Source of the DNA: Plantago elongata
Taxonomy: Eukaryota; Streptophyta; Magnoliopsida; Lamiales; Plantaginaceae
DNA length: 20,866 nucleotides
Reading direction: 5' to 3'
Assembly (NCBI GenBank): GCA_036897095.1
Contig: JAYMSP010003151.1
Coordinates: forward strand, 1-20,866
The position numbers and the translations under genes were made by a program. The notes under the pieces were generated by a model. That model was not told where the DNA came from, ran no database searches, and saw only the letters and a list, made by a program, of their open reading frames with translations. Each line of letters opens with the position of its first letter. The stretch's first letter is position 1. Of the stretch, positions 1 through 9,900 are shown piece after piece.

Positions 1-1402
1 ATATATACTTGAATGATTTATTAATTTATTTTGGTAGTACAATGTTTTTAGATTGAAATGACATGTTTGCACTATAACTTTTAGATCAACCATGGGTGTT
101 CTGACTTTTGAAGCAAATTTACTCTTTACTTTTCTTGTTGATTTAATTATAGCGGAATTACATGTATGATGATGTTTGAAGTTCTGAATCAAACATATTA
201 TGTTGCTTATATTTGTTTATAAATAGTAGAAAACAACTCAGTATTTGAATTGGATGATGAATATGCATTAGACTTATTTGGGATCCCGAAATCCCGCTCA
301 AATCCCGAAGTCCCAATCCCGAAAAATCCCGATTTTGTTTGGGACGCGATTGGGATGTTAAATAATTATCCCGATCCCGAATTGCCATTCTCGAAATCCC
401 AAAGTCCCAAATTTCCCGCCCGACGCCCACCCTTAGCATTTAGTGTTAAATTCACTGGAAAAGAGGATTGTGTGGAGTAGAGATGTTGAATGTCTTTTTT
501 ATATGAAGAATATAACGAACTAATTAAAGTAGAGGAAATCTCAGAGAAGATATACATGCTACTATTTAATGGATATTTCAGATAACTAGTATGTGGCCAT
601 ATGTTAATTCAGTTTGCTCCTATGTTATCTTCTTAATTCTGAAAATGGACTGTCTGATTCAGTCTAGCGATACTAGTGTAATGTGGTTATAAGGCTTATT
701 GAGATTAGAACTTATATGAGTCATTTGCAAGAAGAGGGATTAGTATAAACAGTAGCTATATCTGGCTGGTTGACCAATACATTAGTTTGATTGGAGGCTA
801 TGAAGCATGCATATGTATGGCGCCCATAAGTATCCGTTTAATACATGCTGGGAATGTGTGGATTCTCAAGGAGAGGAGCCATGGTGGCCCCCCCTGGACC
901 GACTGGATCCCACGAGTGAATCGAAAGTAAATGCATGGATACATATCCAATTGGCTTTTCTATTTTTTTTTTCAAGATTGATCCTTCTTTTCATATTGTC
1001 GGCGTCACTTCTGATGGTTATCTTATCTGAGGGTTATATATTGTGGACACCCATTTAAATAATGACTTTTGAGTTAATATTATTCTGAGGGTTATGTATT
1101 CGATTTTGAGTAAAACTAAGTACTCCCCCTTGGTCTTTTTAAAGATTCCTATGATACTATCTCTTGAATTAATGAATAATAATAGCTTGTGAGCGGTATT
1201 ATATTGATGAAGTTAAAAATAGAGAGAGTGAAAATAAAGTGATCATCAAGTTGGAAAGAGAAACAATGAAGAATTTATGGGTGGGACAAAAAATTATGGC
1301 ATTTAGTACACACTATGAAGAGGACAACCGTTTAGGTATTGAAGCGGTGTCTTTTGGCAGTTTATTTGCAGTTTAAGATATTCTCTTTTGGTTTCTTTGC
1401 AG
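1..1402 (+). other. Intron of the TBC gene, upstream of its first visible exon
   Basis: No TBC coding exon could be found here, although the protein must have residues before the LLLGYLPTDR exon. The stretch is therefore read as the 3' part of a long intron ending at the acceptor TTTGCAG (1396-1402). It is AT-rich and holds a C-rich hAT-like end (separate entry), a T-run near 962-972, and a short pair of near-repeats CTGAGGGTTATATATTG / CTGAGGGTTATGTATTC around 1028 and 1085. The short ORFs in it have no recognisable domain. Confidence 0.6.
275..437 (-). mobile_element. hAT-like transposon end, one terminus only
   Basis: On the minus strand this block begins near TAAGGGTGGGCGTCGGGCGGG and continues with many scattered GGGAT/CGGGA words. 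The GGGTGGGC start followed by short CGGGAT-type words is typical of the ends of many plant hAT elements. The left border (around 275) shows no matching inverted terminus, and a clean 8-bp target duplication was not found (GCATTAGA on the left and GCATTTAG on the right are only similar). It is best seen as a solo or deleted end rather than an intact element. The small ORF crossing it reads through the CCCGA words and is not a gene. Confidence 0.45.
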
Positions 1403-4400
1403 TTACTGTTGGGGTATCTGCCAACTGATCGCTCACTATGGCCTTCTGAATTAGCAAAGAAAAGATCTCAGTACAAGCATTTCAAAGAGGAGCTATTAGT
1501 GAATCCGGTGAGTTCCGTAATATTGTTTTGTACTTTTTGTCGTCTTATAGTAGCTGCTCTCATGGTAATTCCACATATTCATCAGAAAACAACATTATTA
1601 TACAGTACTTAGCCTAGCATACAATACAAATATTTGGACCTTTGGTATTAGTTTTTTTTTGTGAATCGTAGATTGCAGCATATATTGCCTGGTTACTTGT
1701 GGGCAACTGCTTACTTTGTGAAGCAGCCTTTGAATTTTTTTAATCCTCCAATGTGATGTTCATTTGACTGGATGTTTTACTGTTCAAAATTAGAGTGAAG
1801 TACTTGATCCAAGTTCTTGTACTACTAGATTCATTTAATTGGTTTGACATTCTTTTGGAGGTAACTACTTCTCAATATAGCCTCTTTTAAAGTAGTTATT
1901 GAAGCCAAATAAAAGTTTATTCGACGACTTTTGGGGCACATTAGTTTCTAATGGGACTATCTGCTCTATTTAGACACCTACGGCAATTTGCATCTAAGTG
2001 TAATAATTTCGTCTAGACACATCTTCAGTTATCAGCATTCTCTAAATGTTTCCATGGCTAGTCAGTCAGAGATTACGCGGAAGCTGGAAAACTCAAGTCT
2101 TGAGAACAGTGAACCAGATGGTGAAAACAAGGGTTTCCTGTCAAGGTCAGGTATAACTCATGAAGAGCATCCTCTGAGTCTTGGGAAGAGTAGCATATGG
2201 AATCAATTCTTCCAGGTACTTAATTTTCATTTAGAATCAAAGGATCTTATACATTGTCTCTCATACTACAAGCCTGGTATAAAATGGGTCATATATTTGA
2301 ACTAAAGATTTGGCATGTTAAATTTAAATCCCAATAGTGAGACTCATTTATCCATTACTTGTTAGGACACTGAAATCATAGAACAGATCGACCGGGATGT
2401 CAAGCGCACTCATCCTGACATGCACTTCTTCTCCGGGGATTCTGATTTTGCTAGAGCCAACCAAGTGAGTTTCTTTTCTTCTCTTACCCTCTTCTTTTTA
2501 TTGATTATGAATTGTATTTGAATACACATTTTGTTTCAGGATGCTTTGAGAGATATCTTGATTGTTTTTGCAAAATTGAATCCGGGTATAAGATATGTTC
2601 AAGGGATGAATGAACTCTTGGCACCATTGTTCTACGTTTTCGCAAATGATCCTACAGAGGAGAACACGGTAAGCCATATTCCTTCAAGTCTCTTAACATT
2701 CTGATTACTATATGATAGAATAATTTGTTTCCATAATATAAGTCCTCTGATTTGCACTATCTAGTGCTATTCCAGTGAATTAATTAAAAATTATCATTGT
2801 TATTCATGCTGATAGTGTCTGGATTTTTTTGGGTGCTATCCCAGTTCTGATTCTTTCATTTTCATTTTTGCAAACGTCTATAGATTCAAGTTGTACAGTC
2901 ATTTTACTTCTTTTTTTGTGTGTGTGAAGTCTGCCAAAAAGATGTTTCATTGGAGCTGCTTATTGGTTTAAATAAATGCTGTTAACTGGTTTTACAGTTA
3001 AATAGACTTTATGCAAATCAGTAATTTAGAGTTTGTTACACACCAAGCGTCCAAATTAATGTCATCTTCCCATGGAGAAAAATGATTTTTTTATCCAGTA
3101 TCCATGAGAGAAAATGCATGCTGACATAGTGATGCAGACGTACAGAGTTTTAGCCTTAAGTTACTTACTGATCTACAGCTTCTTATATTACCAAGTTGAA
3201 CATGGGATAGAAAATGGGGAGCACAACCTGTTGTGCCTGTTAATGATATTGTTTAAGAAAACGAAAAGAAGTTGGAAAATTTTCTTTATGATTCCTTTCT
3301 TTTTTCCCCAGTTGTACCTGCTAAAATCGATGTTGTTTGCATTTTAGCTGTTAATATTCCATTTTCTAAGTCTTGCAGGCTGCTGCTGAAGCAGACACTT
3401 TCTTCTGTTTCGTGGAGTTATTGGGTGGACTTCGGGATAATTTCGTCCAGCAACTAGATAACAGTGTTGTGGGGATCCGTGCCACCATTGCAAGATTGTC
3501 ACAGCTTTTGAAGGAGCATGATGAAGAACTGTGGCGTCATCTTGAAATGACAACAAAGGTAAATATAGATAGATACTTTGTTGTTACAACAGCACAGTGT
3601 ATTCTCTTTGCAAATGGCAAGAATATAACTTGAGGTCATTGCGAGTGAGAGTGTCAAGGTGTCGTAACCTGGATAAAAATCTTTTCCCATCTGCTTCAAC
3701 TTTTGTTGGAAGGGGCCTATAATACCTAAAGGTTTAAGAGCTATGTGATGGAAAACATGAGTTTTCCGAATCCTTCGTTTAATTTACTGAATAATGTTAT
3801 AGTTTTCAGGTCTATGATTGATAGGAAATCAATGTGGCAAGTCCCCCAACCTGCTATACTATCATAATTTTGTGGATAATGAAAAGTGTTTCCTGCAACT
3901 CATTCTCCTTACTTTTTCATTTTTCCCTCTGCTTGTGCCTAAGCCATTAGGTTAACTTAATGACCATTTGCATCATAGCGGAACTATTGTTTTTGCCAAA
4001 TTTTCAGAAGTGCAGTACTGTGTATAATTTGTGCAAGTTTTTGCTGATGAATTTGGACTTTGTTATCATATGGATGCTTCCTGAATTAGTTCTGGTTGCT
4101 TGTGCAGGTCAATCCTCAGTTTTATGCATTCAGATGGATAACACTTCTTTTGACCCAAGAATTTAATTTTGCGGAAAGTCTATTCATCTGGGATACACTT
4201 CTCAGTGACCCCGATGGTCCTCAAGTAAGGCCATCTATTATATCAGTTTTCTTAATCTTCCCACCAGTAAAGTTTGTAAAAAAAAAAGAGGGGTTGGTTA
4301 GTTTAGTTGAAGGTCATATCACCTCGAAACTGTTAAATTGAACTTCCAGTTCCTATATTGAATTGTAGAGAAAATATATCATGTTCGCGAGATGAGTGTG

Positions 4401-5316
4401 GCGAAGATGAAGCATGCTCCATTGGATGGGTATTAATACTAGAAGAGATGTACTAGTGTGAGATTGATTATAAGGCCTGTGCAGTGCAGCTCCTTCACAG
4501 AAGTAGAATGTCCAACTTATAGTGTTGTGGTCATGTGAGAAACAGGAACATAGATTATATTTTTTGTGAAGAGTGAATGTGAAACACCACGGTTTGATTA
4601 GAATTTAATGGAACTAAAGTTTTATTTTACTTGGCATTAAAAAAAAAGCCACTTTCGGCCTCAATTTCATATCTTCGCATAGGAGACTTGCCTTCTATTT
4701 CCATCAACGTGTAGTGCTTATTTTATGCTTACATTTTTGGGTGCCTGGTATAACCATCTGCCGCCTGTGTGTAAATCTTCTTTTGTATTGAATCTGAGCA
4801 GCATTTCATTTATTCATTCAGTAAAAATCTTTTGGATGCATTTTGCCTTTTTGTTTTGATAACTGACTTATCTTTGCATTACTTCTTGAAAATATACAAT
4901 GGGGTGCCAAACGTAGGACAGCTTGTATTAGGACAAAACCATTTTTTTTTTCTAAACGGGGTGGCATTGTATGTGGGATGATCCCTAGATTAGCATTTCT
5001 TGGTGTTTGTTTTCACTTTTCATGGTATGTATGCTTGATGTTTTATTATCTGCCAACCTACACCGTACATGTAAAGCTTATGGATCTTTGTTCTTGTGGG
5101 AAGATAAGGTAATCACTATATAATTGATCACTAAATTAAATTGTATTACAGGAGACACTGCTTCGAGTTTGCTGTGCAATGTTGATTATAGTTCGGAGAC
5201 GTTTACTTGCGGGCGACTTCACTGCTAATCTGAAGTTGCTCCAACATTATCCATCAACAAACATCAGCCACCTTCTCTACGTTGCAAATAAGTTGCGATT
5301 CCATTCTGCAGGCTAA
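1403..5316 (+). CDS. TBC-domain Rab GTPase-activating protein, TBC1D13/Gyp1-like (5'-partial)
   Basis: This protein should speed GTP hydrolysis by Rab/Ypt GTPases in membrane traffic. Seven exons can be joined: 1403-1507, 2066-2215, 2366-2464, 2540-2668, 3379-3558, 4108-4224 and 5152-5316. All have GT..AG borders, all junctions are phase 0, and the stop is TAA at 5314. The joined 314 residues carry the arginine finger IDRDVKR (I93, D96, R99 of the visible part) and the glutamine finger YVQG (Y137-G140). Further family blocks follow: FFCFVELLGG, ELWRHLE, NPQFYAFRWITLLLTQEF, LFIWDTLLSDP and RRRLLAGDF. The first exon starts in mid-protein (LLLGYLPTDRSLWPSELAKK), where homologues have about 100 or more further residues before it, so earlier exons lie left of the window. 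The protein ends KLRFHSAG soon after the last TBC block. Family assignment is firm from remembered plant homologues. Rab specificity cannot be told from sequence. Confidence 0.93.
1508..5151 (+). other. Introns of the TBC gene
   Basis: Introns are 1508-2065, 2216-2365, 2465-2539, 2669-3378, 3559-4107 and 4225-5151. Donors are GTGAGT, GTACTT, GTGAGT, GTAAGC, GTAAAT and GTAAGG; all acceptors are AG. The acceptor of the second visible exon is set at 2065 rather than the AG at 2061, because only that choice keeps the frame (NP|SEITRK). The three long introns are T-rich with short A or T runs (around 4278, 4639 and 4940). I recognise no gene, RNA or complete transposon in them. Confidence 0.7.
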
Positions 5317-6011
5317 GGTTTCGAACTATAACTTTTAAGTTATTCCTTCATCATTCTATTGCTTGGTTTTCTCTTTTGACATTCTCTTTTATTTTCTTAC
5401 CTAAAAATGCCAGGGTATACATGTAATCTATCATTGATTTTGTCAGATGTTGGATCTTGGTCACATCACAGCAGAAGGGGTTATTAAGAGTTAGGATATA
5501 GAAAGGATGCAGTGTATTCGTGTCTCACAGTGGAAAGATTTAGGTTCATTCCTTTTTCTCCTCTTTATTTCCGCGTACACAGAGCAAGTTGTTACCTGAT
5601 TGTGTTGTACATCATTTTATCACTTACCGGAGAGGGTTGGTGGATTGATATGTTATCAGTTTTGATGACCAGCCAATTTAGATGTATGTTATGTATGTTT
5701 GGCTGTACTTGTTTGTTCCTGAAGTGCTAGCCTAGATGGCTGACTCATACTAAATCTCTGTATGCTTGTTTTTGTTGTCGATGAAAAACATAGGTATACT
5801 TTCAGGTTTCAATGTATAAGCCCTTTCCCAAGTTGAACGTGTTGAAACTTGGGACTCACCATTCCAAACATGCTTGATATTCTATCATCGATGTGTTATT
5901 TATGTTGGCACACGAATACTTAAAAAAGTATTCACATCATTATTGAACTTATATTAATGAGAGACCTGGAAAACTTGAGGATGGACTGATGTTCTTTAAC
6001 TTAAATAGTAA

Positions 6012-6080
6012 ATTTTTTTTTTTTTTAAAAGGCTAAGGTGACTCAAATCCTCGGCTTACCTGAGCTACACGTCGTTGTCA
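6012..6080 (-). mobile_element. Very short tRNA-like retroposon with poly(A) tail and 10-bp TSD
   Basis: The body is about 50 bp on the minus strand, followed by a 14-base A tail (the T run at 6013-6026). It is flanked by the perfect direct repeat TAAATAGTAA at 6002-6011 and 6081-6090. The body contains GTAGCTCAGGTAAG, close to a pol III A box, and then GGATTTGAGTCACC, a weak B-box match, but the two are much closer together than in a tRNA. The poly(A) tail and target-site duplication point to LINE-type retroposition. The source could be an internally deleted tRNA or SINE. Confidence 0.6.
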
Positions 6081-6244
6081 TAAATAGTAAGTCCTTTGTC
6101 TCGGAAAACTCATATATTAGTATGTGCGTAGCAAAATATCATAGTAATGATAAAAAAAATTGGAAGTGGCACTTAAAAAAGTGTGATACAAGTTAAAATT
6201 ATTTATTATTTATTGGATGTGGTATCAAATTAATTTTTTATTAA

Positions 6245-6345
6245 TGTAGAAGTTCGTCGGACGACAGTTTGTGTGCTGCTGCAGGGAACTCGAACTTACA
6301 TTTTAATATTTGTCAGTCTGGGCTACTGCAGGTGACTCAGAACTT
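6245..6345 (-). mobile_element. Possible SINE head with pol III A and B boxes
   Basis: On the minus strand, TAGCCCAGACTGAC resembles a tRNA A box. About 20 bases further on, AGTTCGAGTTCC is close to the B-box consensus GGTTCGANTCC. The word CTGCAG flanks both boxes. No clear A tail or target duplication was seen, so the borders are approximate and the call is tentative. Confidence 0.3.
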
Positions 6346-6943
6346 CATTTAGTAAACGGAGGCTATAAACTCAAACTACTTATCGATCAATCGCCTAGAA
6401 CGAATTTGTTTAGATGACTGCACAAACAAGTTATATATTTCCTACAAGAAACCAAACAGTAGCACTTTCACATTAAAAAAAAAATCGAAGATACCACGTG
6501 CTACCTGTCTCTTACTTGCCCCGTTCCTGCTCAGGAAGTCTAGATTCGAACAAATGATAAAAGAAAGTGAGAGTCCTTGCCCTTGCAGGAAAAATGCTTT
6601 CACTGCAGGGTAGAATAGTACACCCTGCAACATACTACAACTCAGATCCTTGGCCAGGGAAGTTGGACCTATAAATTAAACTGAAAAAAAGTAGTACCAA
6701 ATTAGATTGATAAACACTCACATGTTTGATACAACAATTTCGATTACAGACCGTGATCATGTTTTTCTATATAATTAAGTAGAAATAATACGAGGCGACC
6801 ATCCTAAATGTACATGACAGTGAGAAAAATAAATCAAGGAATACCTGTATAGCCGGATCAGAGAAAAATATGACTCGTAGTCCAATTTGCATCATGATGA
6901 GTTCTTGGAGTCGTCCATCGACCCTTATCAACCTAGCATCGAA

Positions 6944-9900
6944 TTATTCTACAACAGATGTTGAATTTAAGGCAGACTCCGAATCACCAGCTCCTGCCAA
7001 CTGACTCTCCAAGATTTCTAAAACATTATTGGGCGGACACTCATCAGCAGGATCTACAGCTGATGTTTGACAAAAGCACTCAGGCCAGGAATTTGTGTAA
7101 AACGATTCAGGTGAGACTCGTTTATGAGGTCCACCGAAGTTGGTGTCTTGCATTGCTTGCCTAACCGACTCTTCAAAACCTGAAGTGTGACCCTTTTCCC
7201 GATTGATAAAGATGGGAGCAAGAGCTTTTCTATCAGGTTGAATGTTGGTACGGAAACCATAGTAGAGGCGGTGGCCAAGAAGATTATTTGCGAAGTTGCT
7301 CGGTCCATCATATGTTGGCATGAAGATGTCAGCGAGGAGACAGACCATGTAATCCACAGCAGAGCCTGTTAGGCCACGTGTACTCTTTGCCAGCTCCCCA
7401 GTCGGGTCTATGGTGTTGTGATTCTCGAGACGAGGAAATAATGCACGGAAAGGTTTCATGAATCGCTCACCGCCAAATAGCTCGCCAGCTGCAAGATATA
7501 TTCTGGTAGAGTTATCGAACCCCATTGCTCGTAAGAGAAGACCCACCTGCAAGTCATGGGAGCATCATGTTATGTAATCATAACTGGAATCTTGTATTGT
7601 CAGCATCACTATTTTCATATATTGTGATCAGAATAAAAGGCACAGCTTACAAAGGTAATAGCTGTCAAAGCCATTGTATTATAAGTATTTCTTTCCAAAA
7701 AAAGCATTTGTGGGAGGAAGAGATAGATCAAAGCCAACTCTAGCAAACCTAGCTGACTGTTGATAAACTAGCTTATTTTAATTGAAAACGCTTGGTAAGC
7801 TAGAAACTATTTAGGGATTGTGTTTACAAATGTGTAAAGAACATAGTATTACAATTGCTTATGAAGACTTACAATGTTGCTAATCGAACTTCTACATAAT
7901 ACTCCCTCCGTCCCGGTTTGGAAGTTCCGCGGGACCGGACACAAATTTTAAGAAAAAATTGATAAAGTAGGAAAGAAGGTAATAAATTATGAATGTTATT
8001 GGATAAAATATGAAAAATAGAGAATAAAGTATGAGAGATAATGTATAAAGTAGGAGAGAGATTTTCTATTCAAGGAAGCGGGACTTCTAAACCGGGACAG
8101 TCTAAAATGAAAAACGGGACTTCCAAATTAGAACAGAGGGAGGGAGTATTATCTAAAACATTGGCAAATAATAACCAGAAGTATGTAAGAAAAGACATGA
8201 AATGCTTTTGACTGCTATGAGCTGGCCCCACCGTTTTCAATACATGTTTTCTAACATATTCCACATTTGAACTTAATCCAAACAATGCAGATGATTTTAA
8301 CTGCTTTTCTATTTTTATGCCAAACACCACCGGCCGTTTATTATTATCAACCTAACACAAGTTCAAGCAAGATCAGGTGATAATTGATTTTAATAAGCAT
8401 TTGCAAAAACAATCTAAATCAGCTAGAAGAATAATCTAGAAGTGCTAAATTCTAAAATGGTGGGTAAATGAGCGGAGCTCAGTTGGTAAGACGCTTCACC
8501 ACCAAACAATAAGTCGGAGATTCAAGTCACCCTTTCTCCGCTTTAAATAAAAATTAAGTATAACTAAATTTAATAGTATCATTAATGTGTAATAGTAGTG
8601 TCACTAAGGCAATAGTAGTATCACTGACATGTAATAGTAAGTGACACTTACTAAGTATCTTAATATCTAAGGAATATACCTTGATATATTCCTCCTTAGG
8701 ACTACCGGAGGAATATGTATATGCATTTCATAGTGTGTGTAATCTCCCGAGTATACTCGAGTCTTCTATAATAAAAGCCTCCCTTTCTCATCTACTCCTT
8801 ACTCTAAACTTGATCACGATAAACCTCCTAAGTGGTTGTACCTACTATGTGTATGTAAATGCCACTGTTCATAAGCAGTATGAAGCCACGATAAGGACTA
8901 GCTATAATGTTAAACGCATTTGAAAGATCAAAGTTCCACCGAAGAACAAGTTGCATGACAGCACTCAACGGCATAATCGAGAAGCATATCCAGAAGACTT
9001 TATTGAATTTATCAGATAAGTACTCCTGAGCTTTCATGATCTGTACACGTGGCCGTAGACAATCCCTGACCATCCTATTTATCGGGTAGAAGGCAAGAAG
9101 TTCAAGATGAAAAAATACATTCCAGCTTTCTTCTATGTCATTGACTGATGTGAAGTAACTCGTTCTTTGGTGGAAATTGGATCTTTCAAATGCATGTCAT
9201 CGTTATAGCTTGTCATTATCTTGGCTTTATACTGCTTCCGAACGATGACACCATTATAACCACCAGCTATGTGAACACATAACATCCTTATTTTGTCGGG
9301 CAGTCAAATAAGCAACTAGTTGACAATCTCATGCAAAACAGAGCCTAAGCTACCGTGACTTTGTTAGGTGCAACACATTAGAATTAAAGATGAACACAAA
9401 AAAAGATTGTTTTTCTCCACGAAAGGGTATGATATCAGTTTGTCTCATTTCATAATGCGTGAGAAGCAATGAACAGTCACTTCCATTTGACAAAAACAAC
9501 CGAGAATAATGAAGGAATTCCCTGCACATCAGATGTATGTATCTGGTCATCTTAATTTCCTAAAAGGAACAACTTCTCCAGTATAAGATCATCTTAATCT
9601 TTTGCATAGAAGTTCGTCCAAATTAATTGCAGTGGCATTTGAAGAAACTAAAGCCAAGTTGAAGTGAAAGCACTCATATCCCTTTAAAGATACCAACAAG
9701 ATTGATGATTGGTTGGGGAAAAGATGTCAAACTGTTCCACCAATTTTACAACATGTATCTGTTGTAACCACATTTCTCATATTCATATGAAACAGATTTC
9801 TTATGGAAAAGTATGGCAAATATCACACCAGATTTAACTTGATGACTTACCTCTTCTGGAGTCAAAGGGCATTTTCCGATAGCCCTTCTTTCATTGTAAA

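Larger units (their letters stand above)
5317..6943. other. Intergenic region between two convergent genes
   Basis: This stretch must contain the 3' UTRs of both the TBC gene (from the left) and the glycosyltransferase gene (from the right). No clear AATAAA signal could be assigned to either. ORFs at 5512-5730 and 6442-6633 lack family features and look like chance. The region contains one clean short retroposon (6012-6080) and one possible SINE head (6245-6345), listed separately. The rest is AT-rich with nothing recognised. Confidence 0.6.

Noticed and set aside
250..480. Small ORF of 76 codons rich in Pro and Ser
   Set aside because: It reads through the CCCGA words of a transposon end and has no family features.
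1118..1345. Possible second Stowaway MITE (TACTCCCCCTTGGTC start)
   Set aside because: The left end is only similar to the terminus, and no matching right end with a TA target was found.
5512..5730. Hydrophobic, Cys-rich ORF of 72 codons
   Set aside because: It lies in the probable 3' UTR of the TBC gene and has no supporting signal or homology.
6958..7372. Plus-strand ORFs over the last glycosyltransferase exon
   Set aside because: They are antisense shadows of the 200-residue C-terminal exon.
8468..8545. Possible tRNA gene
   Set aside because: The A box is good, but the B box is degraded and the acceptor pairing is out of register. A SINE-type fragment fits better.
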